DNA of 64,000 bases from Metridium senile (lineage: Eukaryota; Cnidaria; Anthozoa; Actiniaria; Metridiidae), in assembly GCA_949775045.1 (NCBI GenBank), contig OX459098.1, positions 16,497,581 through 16,561,580 of the forward strand, given 5' to 3'. The notes under the pieces are model-generated. The model did not search any database. It saw only the letters and a program-made list of their open reading frames with translations, and was not told the DNA's origin. The position numbers were made by a program, and so were the translations under genes. This document shows, one piece after another, positions 33,945-46,701 of the stretch. The number at the start of each line of letters is the position of its first letter. Within the stretch, counting starts at the first letter, position 1.

Positions 33945-36900
33945 TTAACAGGTATCTGCCCGGGCTAGACTATTTAGGCATTTGTATACCAGCATACAAT
34001 TCTACTGAAAATTTCTGTCAAAAGTATTAGGAGAAAGTAAGATTTAATTCATTTTTTTTTTTTTTTTTTTTTTCCATGCCTTCAAAGATTGCAGCAGCGC
34101 GCCTCTGTATAACCTGTCTAGGTACTCTTTCCTAGTGTTTCTACTGCATCCGTGCATTTCAAACGCAAGAGCAATAATCAACAAGTGGAAGTAGAGTATT
34201 AAATACAAAGTGATACATGCATACGTGCCATCCGAAGTATAAAACAAGCACTCCCTACAACGTGTGGGTTGTCTTGGATGAAACTCGCTTGCAATGCGAT
34301 ATCGAGTTGACCCTACTCCCCACTGGGAATAAGAACAATAAGATTAGCATAACAATAAACCTGCCCTGAAAGACTAGGATTTTTCAATTGTATAAATCGA
34401 GTGACGCTTAGTTAGTCTACGTATAGGAATTATCATTTATAGCTTAGGGGCTGGTTCTCTCCTCCCTTCGGACGAGCTGGGTGTGGGGAACGGAGAGCGC
34501 GTGAGTTTTTTCTTTTTCTTTAATTTTTTCTTTTCTTTTTCTGATAAAAACAGCCTTTCTCATTCGAAACGTTTACAAACTAAAAAACTCGTTTCTGCAT
34601 TTAATAACGAAAAGCACTATGGGTTATTATGCAAATTTTCGACAGCACATGGACCAGATCCCAATTCTTGACATATTTTTTATAAGTGCTCAGTCACCCG
34701 CTCCAACCGGACAAAAATTGCACCGATTGCCATCTTTACAAGTCGAAACTCAATAAAATTGCCTTGGTTGGTTTTGGTATCTACTATTGGCAGGTAGGGA
34801 ATTCCATGTTTTTGCCCCGTTGTAGCGAAACGAAGATTCAAAATTGTGCGAAGATTGGTACTTAGCAGTTCTTGCTAACGGTAAGCGAAGCTGCAGATCT
34901 TTGCTTCTAGTATTGTAATCAGTGGAATTGACTAGAAAACCGGAACTGCTCATTTAACAGGTATCTGCCCGGGCTAGACTATTTAGGCATTTGTATACCA
35001 GCATACAATTCTACTGAAAATTTCTGTCAAAAGTATTAGGAGAAAGTAAGATTTAATTCATTTTTTTTTTTTTTTTTTCTTTTTTTCCATGCCTTCAAAG
35101 ATTGCAGCAGCGCGCCTCTGTATAACCTGTCTAGGTACTCTTTCCTAGTGTTTCTACTGCATCCATGCATTTCAAACGCAAGAGCAATAATCAACAAGTG
35201 GAAGTAGAGTATTAAATACAAAGTGATACATGCATACGTGCCATCCGAAGTATAAAACAAGCACTCCCTACAACGTGTGGGTTGTCTTGGATGAAACTCG
35301 CTTGCAATGCGATATCGAGTTGACCCTACTCCCCACTGGGAATAAGAACAATAAGATTAGCATAACAATAAACCTGCCCTGAAAGACTAGGATTTTTCAA
35401 TTGTATAAATCGAGTGACGCTTAGTTAGTCTACGTATAGGAATTATCATTTATAGCTTAGGGGCTGGTTCTCTCCTCCCTTCGGACGAGCTGGGTGTGGG
35501 GAACGGAGAGCGCGTGAGTTTTTTCTTTTTCTTTAATTTTTTCTTTTCTTTTTCTGATAAAAACAGCCTTTCTCATTCGAAACGTTTACAAACTAAAAAA
35601 CTCGTTTCTGCATTTAATAACGAAAAGCACTATGGGTTATTATGCAAATTTTCGACAGCACATGGACCAGATCCCAATTCTTTACATATTTTTTATAAGT
35701 GCTCAGTCACCAGCTCCAACCGGACGAAAATTGCACCGATTGCCATCTTTACAAGTCGAAACTCAATAAAATTGCCTTGGTTGGTTTTGGTATCTACTAT
35801 TGGCAGGTAGGGAATTCCATGTTTTTAACCCGTTATAGCAAAACGAAGATTCAAAATTTTGCGAAGATTGGTACTTAGCGTTATAGCAAAACGAAGATTC
35901 AAAATTTTGCGAAGATTGGTACTTAGCAGTTCTTGCTAACGGTAAGCGAAGCTGCAGATCTTTGCTTCTAGTATTGTAATCAGTGGAATTGACTAGAAAA
36001 CCGGAACTGCTCATTTAACAGGTATCTGCCCGGGCTAGACTATTTAGGCATTTGTATACCAGCATACAATTCTACTGAAAATTTCTGTCAAAAGTATTAG
36101 GAGAAAGTAAGATTTAATTCATTTTTTTTTTTTTTTTTTTTTTTTTTTCCATGCCTTCAAAGATTGCAGCAGCGCGCCTCTGTATAACCTGTCTAGGTAC
36201 TCTTTCCTAGTGTTTCTACTGCATCCATGCATTTCAAACGCAAGAGCAATAATCAACAAGTGGAAGTAGAGTATTAAATACAAAGTGATACATGCATACG
36301 TGCCATCCGAAGTATAAAACAAGCACTCCCTACAACGTGTGGGTTGTCTTGGATGAAACTCGCTTGCAATGCGATATCGAGTTGACCCTACTCCCCACTG
36401 GGAATAAGAACAATAAGATTAGCATAACAATAAACCTGCCCTGAAAGACTAGGATTTTTCAATTGTATAAATCGAGTGACGCTTAGTTAGTGTACGTATA
36501 GGAATTATCATTTATAGCTTAGGGGCTGGTTCTCTCCTCCCTTCGGACGAGCTGGGTGTGGGGAACGGAGAGCGCGTGAGTTTTTTCTTTTTCTTTAATT
36601 TTTTCTTTTCTTTTTCTGATAAAAACAGCCTTTCTCATTCGAAACGTTTACAAACTAAAAAACTCGTTTCTGCATTTAATAACGAAAAGCACTATATATT
36701 TTTTATAAGTGCTCAGTCACCAGCTCCAACCGGACGAAAATTGCACCGATTGCCATCTTTACAAGTCGAAACTCAATAAAATTGCCTTGGTTATTGCCTT
36801 GGTTGGTTTTGGTATCTACTATTGGCAGGTAGGGAATTCCATGTTTTTGCCCCGTTATAGCAAAACGAAGATTCAAAATTTTGCGAAGATTGGTACTTAG

Positions 36901-37192
36901 CAGTTCTTGCTAACGGTAAGCGAAGCTGCAGATCTTTGCTTCTAGTATTGTAATCAGTGGAATTGACTAGAAAACCGGAACTGCTCATTTAACAGGTATC
37001 TGCCCGGGCTAAACTATTTAGGCATTTGTATACCAGCATACAATTCTACTGAAAATTTCTGTCAAAAGTATTAGGAGAAAGTAAGATTTAATTCATTTTT
37101 TTTTTTTTTTTTTTTTTTTTTTTCCCTGCCTTCAAAGATTGCAGCAGCGCGCCTCTGTATAACCTGTCTAGGTACTCTTTCCTAGTGTTTCT

Positions 37193-38672
37193 TTTTTTTT
37201 TTTTTTTTTTTGAAATGTTTTTATTGAAAAACATGTAGAGTTTTATTTACATCAACTTAAGCTATTTACATCGACTTTGTATCAGCTTTATGTCAGCTTA
37301 GTATTCATTCACTTTTCTAATAATAATTGTCCCAATGCTTGACTATCCAGACATCGTGCTGTAACATTATTCTTAGAGTTTCAATTGCATAATGCAATTT
37401 CGAAAACATATAATCTTTAATCCATAGTTTTTTATGATTGTCACTCAAACATATAGAGGTATTATTCGCTGTGCATAATGCACATATTTCTATATAGTTC
37501 TTATAAATATTTGTCTTCGTGATACAACCACATACAGTTGCTCTGAGCATATCAGATTGTTTTAGTTGTTTCAAAAGGATCTCGACTGTTACGGTTTTAC
37601 CACCAATTTCTCGTAGTTGTTGACAAAAGGTCTCTATAGGATCATGTATCATACTAATTCCAGTTTTCATATTCGAGGTTGGTGTCATCCTAAACCTTTT
37701 CATGTCATCTTCAAACTTCTTTTTCTTCCTTTTTAAATCAGCAAAGTGTCTTTCAATTTCTTCTGTCTTTTTACGATTCAGTTCTGCTTCTGCTCCTTTT
37801 CGTTCTTTTTCTTCTTCTCTTTGCTGCTTCATCTCTTTCGAAGGCCATTCAATTGGTGGTGCTTTCGAGTTGCACGGTTGTGTTTTTTGTGAGGCATGGT
37901 CTTGTAGCATTTCTTTGTCTTTACTTTGCTCTTTGTCTTTACTTTGTTCTTTGTCTTTTATTTCCTCTTCATTATGGGATGGTTCATCCTTCTCATCAAC
38001 GTTTTCATCTGAATTTTCATCTTCACTTGATGTCTCATCGGTACTAGTTTCATCAGTCATCTCATCATCAGTTTTCTCATGTTCGGATTCATCAGGTTTT
38101 GCTTCATCTTCAATTGGACACGTGTCCATCATCGTCGTCATCACAACTGCTTGCGAAGTCGATGGTTCCATAGAAACAGTTTCAGTAGGAGCATCACGTG
38201 TCTTCAGTAGTGTGGGAGCGCATTGTTCGACCACATCCATCGGAACATCTTGTTGCACTATGGCACGGTGTTCAACAACTTTAGCAGAAACAATTCGCTG
38301 CGCATCCTTCACACTGGGTTTACGTTGTTCGACTACTTGCACCCTCAGGTCGCTTGTGAGATCATGGCGTGGCTGAGGCTTGCGCCTTCGCCGTTGCCTA
38401 CGACTCTTCTTTGGCGTTGCTTGGGTTTCTTTGCGTTTCGTAGTAAACTTGATAATTACTTTTGCCCCGTCGTTCCACTCAACAATAGTCCATCTTGGGT
38501 CAGCACAGTTGGAAAGGAACTCGGTGAGACGACTCCAAAGCTTCGGGTGAAGCTGAGCATCTGCTGGCATATCTGTAAAATAAAAAATCTTCTCTTCCTG
38601 TAGCACAGGGTTTATATCCTTGCCGAGTCGTCCAGCATCACTGCAGAGTACCACGCCAAACGCTTGTATCCA
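37193..38672 (-). mobile_element. Poly(A) retroelement inserted in the satellite, 5'-truncated
   Basis: It reads 5' to 3' on the minus strand and ends in about 19 A (T run at 37193-37211) preceded by an AATAAA-type signal. A 29-bp satellite sequence is duplicated exactly at its borders (37164-37192 and 38673-38701, ending CTAGTGTTTCT), the signature of target-primed insertion. The last 75 bp before the A run match the 3' end of the Tx1-type LINE at 42368-47877 at close to 90 percent by eye. The rest does not match. The ORF is open right to the 5' junction, so the copy is 5'-truncated. Confidence 0.85.
37317..38670 (-). CDS. Unrecognised basic/acidic coiled-coil protein of the retroelement (N-terminus missing)
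   Basis: About 450 codons are open from the 5' junction to TAA. There is no upstream ATG: the frame is already open at the insertion border and a GTG precedes the first internal Met. In order the protein shows a globular start (KLWSRLTEFLSNC ... WTIVEWNDGAKVIIKF), a strongly basic patch (RRQRRRRK) suited to nucleic-acid binding or nuclear import, an acidic Glu/Asp/Ser/Thr-rich middle, a KDKEQS repeat, a charged coiled coil (EMKQQREEEKERKGAEAEL) and a C-terminal segment with several Cys. No reverse transcriptase, endonuclease or zinc knuckle is visible. It may be an ORF1-type protein or a captured host coding sequence. I do not recognise the family. Confidence 0.5.
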
Positions 38673-39619
38673 CTGTCTAGGTACTCTTTCCTAGTGTTTC
38701 TACTGCATCCATGCATTTCAAACGCAAGAGCAATAATCAACAAGTGGAAGTAGAGTATTAAATACAAAGTGATACATGCATACGTGCCATCCGAAGTATA
38801 AAACAAGCACTCCCTACAACGTGTGGGTTGTCTTGGATGAAACTCGCTTGCAATGCGATATCGAGTTGACCCTACTCCCCACTGGGAATAAGAACAATAA
38901 GATTAGCATAACAATAAACCTGCCCTGAAAGACTAGGATTTTTCAATTGTATAAATCGAGTGACGCTTAGTTAGTCTACGTATAGGAATTATCATTTATA
39001 GCTTAGGGGCTGGTTCTCTCCTCCCTTCGGACGAGCTGGGTGTGGGGAACGGAGAGCGCGTGAGTTTTTTCTTTTTCTTTAATTTTTTCTTTTCTTTTTC
39101 TGATAAAAACAGCCTTTCTCATTCGAAACGTTTACAAACTAAAAAACTCGTTTCTGCATTTAATAACGAAAAGCACTATGGGTTATTATGCAAATTTTCG
39201 ACAGCACATGGACCAGATCCCAATTCTTTACATATTTTTTATAAGTGCTCAGTCACCAGCTCCAACCGGACGAAAATTGCACCGATTGCCATCTTTACAA
39301 GTCGAAACTCAATAAAATTGCCTTGGTTGGTTTTGGTATCTACTATTGGCAGGTAGGGAATTCCATGTTTTTAACCCGTTATAGCAAAACGAAGATTCAA
39401 AATTTTGCGAAGATTGGTACTTAGCAGTTCTTGCTAACGGTAAGCGAAGCTGCAGATCTTTGCTTCTAGTATTGTAATCAGTGGAATTGACTAGAAAACC
39501 GGAACTGCTCATTTAACAGGTATCTGCCCGGGCTAGACTATTTAGGCATTTGTATACCAGCATACAATTCTACTGAAAATTTCTGTCAAAAGTATTAGGA
39601 GAAAGTAAGATTTAATTCA

Positions 39620-40320
39620 TTATGGGATGGTTCATCCTTCTCATCAACGTTTTCATCTGAATTTTCATCTTCACTTGATGTCTCATCGGTACTAGTTTCA
39701 TCAGTCATCTCATCATCAGTTTTCTCATGTTCGGATTCATCAGGTTTTGCTTCATCTTCAATTGGACACGTGTCCATCATCGTCGTCATCACAACTGCTT
39801 GCGAAGTCGATGGTTCCATAGAAACAGTTTCAGTAGGAGCATCACGTGTCTTCAGTAGTGTGGGAGCGCATTGTTCGACCACATCCATCGGAACATCTTG
39901 TTGCACTATGGCACGGTGTTCAACAACTTTAGCAGAAACAATTCGCTGCGCATCCTTCACACTGGGTTTACGTTGTTCGACTACTTGCACCCTCAGGTCG
40001 CTTGTGAGATCATGGCGTGGCTGAGGCTTGCGCCTTCGCCGTTGCCTACGACTCTTCTTTGGCGTTGCTTGGGTTTCTTTGCGTTTCGTAGTAAACTTGA
40101 TAATTACTTTTGCCCCGTCGTTCCACTCAACAATAGTCCATCTTGGGTCAGCACAGTTGGAAAGGAACTCGGTGAGACGACTCCAAAGCTTCGGGTGAAG
40201 CTGAGCATCTGCTGGCATATCTGTAAAATAAAAAATCTTCTCTTCCTGTAGCACAGGGTTTATATCCTTGCCGAGTCGTCCAGCATCACTGCAGAGTACC
40301 ACGCCAAACGCTTGTATCCA
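39620..40320 (-). pseudogene. Re-duplicated 5' part of the retroelement, 3' half lost
   Basis: It matches 37971-38672 with a constant offset of 1648 bp. At its left edge the satellite (AAGATTTAATTCATT) runs straight into ATGGGATGG; TTCATT is common to satellite and element at this point, a 6-bp microhomology. The poly-T tail and last 780 bp of the element are gone. The reading frame now ends in satellite sequence (ELNLTFS). This arose by DNA recombination, not by a new retrotransposition. Confidence 0.85.
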
Positions 40321-42755
40321 CTGTCTAGGTACTCTTTCCTAGTGTTTCTACTGCATCCATGCATTTCAAACGCAAGAGCAATAATCAACAAGTGGAAGTA
40401 GAGTATTAAATACAAAGTGATACATGCATACGTGCCATCCGAAGTATAAAACAAGCACTCCCTACAACGTGTGGGTTGTCTTGGATGAAACTCGCTTGCA
40501 ATGCGATATCGAGTTGACCCTACTCCCCACTGGGAATAAGAACAATAAGATTAGCATAACAATAAACCTGCCCTGAAAGACTAGGATTTTTCAATTGTAT
40601 AAATCGAGTGACGCTTAGTTAGTCTACGTATAGGAATTATCATTTATAGCTTAGGGGCTGGTTCTCTCCTCCCTTCGGACGAGCTGGGTGTGGGGAACGG
40701 AGAGCGCGTGAGTTTTTTCTTTTTCTTTAATTTTTTCTTTTCTTTTTCTGATAAAAACAGCCTTTCTCATTCGAAACGTTTACAAACTAAAAAACTAGTT
40801 TCTGCATTTAATAACGAAAAGCATTATGGGTAATTATGCAAAGTTTCGACAGCACATGGACCAGATCCCAATTCTTGACATATTTTTTATAAGTGCTCAG
40901 TCACCCGCTCCAACCGGACAAAAATTGCACCGATTGCCATCTTTACAAGTCGAAACTCAATAAAATTGCCTTGGTTGGTTTTGGTATCTACTATTGGCAG
41001 GTAGGGAATTCCATGTTTTTGCCCCGTTATAGCAAAACGAAGATTCAAAATTTTGCGAAGATTGGTACTTAGCAGTTCTTGCTAACGGTAAGCGAAGCTG
41101 CAGATCTTTGCTTCTAGTATTGTAATCAGTGGAATTGACTAGAAAACCGGAACTGCTCATTTAACAGGTATCTGCCCGGGCTAGACTATTTAGGCATTTG
41201 TATACCAGCATACAATTCTACTGAAAATTTCTGTCAAAAGTATTAGGAGAAAGTAAGATTTAATTCATTTTTTTTTTTTTTTTTTTTTCCATGCCTTCAA
41301 AGATTGCAGCAGCGCGCCTCTGTATAACCTGTCTAGGTACTCTTTCCTAGTGTTTCTACTGCATCCATGCATTTCAAACGCAAGAGCAATAATCAACAAG
41401 TGGAAGTAGAGTATTAAATACAAAGTGATACATGCATACGTGCCATCCGAAGTATAAAACAAGCACTCCCTACAACGTGTGGGTTGTCTTGGATGAAACT
41501 CGCTTGCAATGCGATATCGAGTTGACCCTACTCCCCACTGGGAATAAGAACAATAAGATTAGCATAACAATAAACCTGCCCTGAAAGACTAGGATTTTTC
41601 AATTGTATAAATCGAGTGACGCTTAGTTAGTCTACGTATAGGAATTATCATTTATAGCTTAGGGGCTGGTTCTCTCCTCCCTTCGGACGAGCTGGGTGTG
41701 GGGAACGGAGAGCGCGTGAGTTTTTTCTTTTTCTTTAATTTTTTCTTTTCTTTTTCTGATAAAAACAGCCTTTCTCATTCGAAACGTTTACAAACTAAAA
41801 AACTCGTTTCTGCATTTAATAACGAAAAGCACTATGGGTAATTATGCAAATTTGCGACAGCACATGGACCAGATCCCAATTCTTTACATATTTTTTATAA
41901 GTGCTCAGTCACCAGCTCCAACCGGACGAAAATTGCACCGATTGCCATCTTTACAAGTCGAAACTCAATAAAATTGCCTTGGTTGGTTTTGGTATCTACT
42001 ATTGGCAGGTAGGGAATTCCATGTTTTTGCCCCGTTATAGCAAAACGAAGATTCAAAATTTTGCGAAGATTGGTACTTAGCAGTTCTTGCTAACGGTAAG
42101 CGAAGCTGCAGATCTTTGCTTCTAGTATTGTAATCAGTGGAATTGACTAGAAAACCGGAACTGCTCATTTAACAGGTATATGCCCGGGCTAGACTATTTA
42201 GGCATTTGTATACCAGCATACAATTCTACTGAAAATTTCTGTCAAAAGTATTAGGAGAAAGTAAGATTTAATTCATTTTGTCTTTTTTTTTTTTTTTTCC
42301 CTGCCTTCAAAGATTGCAGCAGCGCGCCTCTGTATAACCTGTCTAGGTACTCTTTCCTAGTGTTTCTTTTTTTTTTTTTTGAGATGTTTTTATTCAAAAA
42401 CATGTAGAATTTTATGTACATCAACTAAGCTATTTACATCAACTATATATCATCGTGGCTCTACATTTACATATTCAATAATTACTATATTTTCAATATT
42501 TACATGTGGTAAGTTAGTCACTATGTAATCTTATTTGTTTCTTAGTTTCATTTTAATCTATTATGTAATTCCTTGTAGATACTGTGACGTTCAGCACTTA
42601 TTCAACTGTGAACTTTCTATTGTAATCAATTATTATACTTTAGCTACGTGATCACTTATGTACATAATCACTTGTTGTACTAAGTATTTCTGGCCTTATT
42701 CTATTTCGTAGCTTATATATCCTGTGGTTTATTCTGATGACCGTTTAATTTACTT

Positions 42756-43146
42756 TGTATATCAGTGCGTGCTTTTATAGACAATCACTTACGCGTACTG
42801 TTTAAATTTTTTAAAGTCATCATTATAGCACTTCGCTAACAGCTGAATACACATATTCACTATTTTTAGCTACAAGCTAACGCACTGGAGTTTCATGCTA
42901 TTTTGATACTTCATTTCACGCTTTTGTATTATAGCAGTCTTGTGACCACTTACTTACTTTGTATATCAGTACGTTTTTTTTTATAGACAATCACTTACGC
43001 GTACTGTTTAGAGTTTTGAATCATCCTTATAGCACTTCGCTCCCAGCTGAATACCATGTATTCACTATTTTTAGCTACAAAGCTAACGCGCTAGAGTTTC
43101 ATGCTATTTTGATACTTCATTTCACACTTTTGTATTATAGCAGTCG
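42756..43146. repeat. Two-copy tandem repeat of about 190 bp in the LINE 3' UTR
   Basis: TTGTATATCAGT, TATAGACAATCACTTACGCG, TATAGCACTTCGCT, TTCACTATTTTTAGCTACAA and GTATTATAGCAGTC occur in the same order in 42756-42940 and 42958-43146. Confidence 0.85.
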
Positions 43147-43246
43147 CAAAAAGACACAAAAACATTAGATCAGCTAAAGCGTGCTAAAATATCACCCACC
43201 CCCCAAGTTTTGCAAAACATGACATCAGAGAGACGTACACGGTCAA

Positions 43247-46200
43247 TTAGAATTCTCTCTCTGAATCATGACGACACAGACGGATGACATCACGGTAGGA
43301 AACAATACTACGATCAAAAGTCGCACGGTTACGAAACACCCAAATAGCTTTCAGCATACATTCAATAACAAAAACAATTATCGTATCCTCCCTACGATTC
43401 CTTGCAAAGGAACAAAAGAAAACATTTTTAACGTCAATACAAAACTCTCTTGGCAAAATGCTTCTTAGTACAAACAACACCCAACCCCAAGCTTTTTTCA
43501 CTCTAGGACACTCTAAAAAACAATGCACACTCGTTTCTGGTTTACTACACACCGCACACCCTGTCTCTACAATATTATGTCCCCAGTCTTTCAACGTCAC
43601 TCTAACTTTCGTCACACCCTGAACTATTCTCCATCTCACTTCTCTCACAGTTGTAATCGCCATAGATTTTTTAAAGGCACCCCACACATTTCCCCAATTC
43701 ACACCCCTCACTCTATTACACCACATTCTCTCGCACCTTGGCTTAACATACACTTTACTAACCATAAGCAAATACAGCGCACGTACAGTCACATCAGCTT
43801 TTACATCAAAACATCTAAGATCCTCTAATACTTTCACATGATAATCTGGTATCACACCGGACGAAGGCAACAAATTCGTACTCAGACACAATAAATCTTT
43901 TACACATTTAGCAACACGATTACCCACCAAGTACCTCATATAGCAGAAATCCATGCACTGCTCACGGCGCAACATCGACAAAACGTTCACCACATGTAAG
44001 GCTCTAATACGCAAGCTGAAGTCCACCATGCCTAAACCCCCCTCCTTTATTGGCAACAAACATGTCTCTCGACGAATTAGCTCTACTTTACCCCCCCAGA
44101 CAAAGCCCCAAATCAGCTTGTTTACTGTCTTCACAATGTCACTAGGAACAGACAACACTCTCGCCCCATACTCTAATTTCGCTAGCCCCAAAACCTTCAC
44201 TATTAGAACCCTACCCCAGATTGATAATTTCCTACCCGACCACCTATTTAAACCCCCTTTCAGCTTATCTACTTTTCCCACCCAATTCTCATCCCTTACT
44301 TCATCCCCAAACCAAATCCCCAGAATTTTCATTTTGACCACCCACTTAATCCCACAAGGTTTATCCACTCTACTCTTGAAACTCCCAACCCACATTGCTT
44401 CCGATTTACCCCTATTCAGTCTTGCCCCAGTACCCCTCCCAAAAAAGTCCACCATATCCAAGACCCTCCCCACCGACGAAGCATCTCTCAGCAGCAGAGT
44501 TGCATCATCCGCGTACTGTACTATTTTCGATTCCCTCCCACCCGACCCAGGTATAAGAAATCCCCTCACCCCCTCAGCCGCTCGGATGTTGCATGCTAAG
44601 ACCTCTGCCACCAACACATAGAGCATTGGTGACAGAGGGCAACCCTGTCTTATCCCTTTCCCCAAAACAATATTCCCCGTTAACGCACCATTACAGATCA
44701 CTCTTGCACTCACCCCCTCGTACAACACTCTCATCCACCCCCGAAAGGAATCCCCAAATCCAAAACACTCTAGCACTCTATTCAAAAAACCCCTGTCCAC
44801 CCGATCAAACGCTTTCTCTTGATCGAGTGAAAGTACTACTCCCCCCTGCCCTAATCTCTCAATGTCACACAGCATATCACGCACAAAATTTAAATTTTCA
44901 AAAATGGACCTCCCCGGTATCCCACACGTTTGGTCGCTCTCTGTCACTTCTCCCATCACACCACTCAACCTCCCCCCCAGAGCTTTCGCAACAATCTTAT
45001 AGTCAACATTAAGAAGGGAGATAGGCCGCCAGTTACGTAGGTCAGACCTATCACCCTTCTTAAATAGTAACCTCACTACACTCCTCACCATACCCTCCGG
45101 AAAAAACCCTTTGTCATAACTCTTATTTGCAACTTTAACTAAAAAAGGTAGTAACAAATCTTCAAACTGCTTATAAAACTCCAAGGACAACCCATCCTCC
45201 CCCGGTGTTTTCCCCATACTCATCCCTTTCACTGCCTTTTCCATTTCTCCCACACTTATCAGACCCTCACACTTTTCACACGACTCACTCTCTAAACCCC
45301 TTTCTATCTTTGTAAGCAATTCATTCTGTACACTCCTCTCCGTGCTTTCCTCTTTATACAGTTCCTTATAAAATCGCTCAATAATCCCAAGTTTCCCTCT
45401 CTGCTCTCCATCTTCTGCACCGTTCTCGTCTATCAAAACATCAATCTCATTACTTGTCCCATGCTCTTTAATAAGGCTGAAAAAATACCTGGTAGGTTTC
45501 TCTCCCTCCTTAACCTTAACCCTGCTTCTTATTTTCACCCCTTCAAAATCACTTTCCACAATTTGTTTCAGACGACATTCTAACCTCTCGATTTGCGTAT
45601 TGACATCCTGTCCGTTGCTAAGCATTCTTTTTAATGTTATAATCTCCTTTGTTATTACGTTTTTTTTAAGTCTTTTCATTCTCGCTCTGTTCTTACTAAT
45701 CTTTATAATACGTTTTTTCATACGATTCTTTAAGTCACTCCACTCCTCCCATTCACTCCCCACACTTAACTCTAGTTCAATTTCTAACCACTCCCTCATC
45801 TCTCTAACAAAGAATTGATCATTTAATAAGTCACAGTTGAATTTCCATAACCCACCCCCCTTGCCTGTCCTCCCCCTTGCAACGTAAATTTAACCCCATC
45901 GTGGTCGGATACACCCAACGGCTCAACAAAAAGAGATGAGAATTTGCCCATCAACCCCCGCGAAAAGTATACCCTATCTAACCTTGATCCCACCCCCTGA
46001 CCGAACCACGTAAAATGTGACGCACCCCCATAGAGATGTATCCACCCATCAACTAGGTCAAGGTCAGACAAAAGATACCCTAACTCCTTCGAGCCCTCCC
46101 TATTTGCACCGGACACACACGACGAATCAACATTACGGGACACACAATTAAAATCGCCAGCCATGATTAACAGCGTATTTGGAAAAACATATTGATACAA

Positions 46201-46569
46201 TTTACCAAAAAATACTTTACGTTCACGTAAATCAACTGGAGCGTACACACAAAGAAAGGTATAGCGCGCCCCTCCCCATTCAACCAAAACACTCATTACC
46301 CTCCCCTCTGTGTCACGCAACTCATCAATCACTCTTATGTTCTTTCGTTTTTTGAAAACAATACCCACCCCCGCACGCCTCGCCCCTCCAAATCTCCAAA
46401 ACCCAAACCCGCCCCATTCATTTTGAAAGCGTTCAGCCTTCACCATACAATCAACATGCGATTCTTGTACGAACAAAACATCCCACCGAGACAATGCAGA
46501 CGCAACAATACCACATTTAAGGGGCGAACCAATCCCACGGACATTAATGCTAATACACTTTAAGGACAT
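43247..46569 (-). pseudogene. LINE ORF2: endonuclease plus reverse transcriptase, one frameshift
   Basis: The first part (46569 down to about 45850) is an APE-type endonuclease: SINVRGI, QESHVD, GDFNC and SDHDGV motifs. The frame then ends at TAA (45823-45825), while the next frame reads WKFNCDLLNDQFFVREMREW across the break and continues for 850 codons to 43247. One frameshift near 45845-45860, beside a run of C (CCCACCCCCC), explains this. The second part has reverse-transcriptase motifs GKTPGEDGLSLEFY, NWRPISLLNVDYK, SLDQEKAFDRVD, GIRQGCPLSP and VQYADDATLLL (catalytic YADD near 44505-44516), then a C-terminal Cys-His cluster (CAVCSKPETSVHCFLEC). Length would be about 1100 residues if joined, normal for this group. 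The sense strand is G-rich and C-poor. A real lesion or a sequencing error are both possible. Confidence 0.9.
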
Positions 46570-46701
46570 GAATTTGCATAAGGACTTTTACAACCACACA
46601 ACAAAGGGTACGATACAAGGAACATGAAAGAACTATACAATACATACACAATACAACGTAAAACAGCGCAAAAATTAGCATATTTACCTAGCATGGACAA
46701 T

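Larger units (their letters stand above)
33080..42367 (+). repeat. 1-kb satellite array, type I block (with insertions)
   Basis: Anchors recur at 33741, 34750, 35763 and 36791, then 39309, 40957 and 41965 after inserted DNA, giving a basic period of about 1005-1013 bp. Type I is marked by GCGATATCGAGTTGACC (13 bp shorter than type II), GTGATACATGCATACGTGCC, TTTCTACTGCATCC and a long poly-T run of variable length. The first monomer is joined abruptly (CAGCACATGG directly to GCATTTCAAACG near 33145), an internal deletion. A 49-bp tandem duplication occurs in the monomer at about 35833-35930. Interrupted by the elements at 37193-38672 and 39620-40320. Confidence 0.93.

Noticed and set aside
37702..38376. 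224-codon + strand frame opposite the retroelement ORF
   Set aside because: It is an antisense shadow of the Glu/Asp-rich coding sequence (Ser/Phe-rich, no domain).
33478..39356. Repeated + strand frame starting MGNGERVSFFFF in type I monomers
   Set aside because: It is driven by a T-rich tract (poly-Phe), differs in length between monomers and overlaps the fossil LINE region on the other strand.
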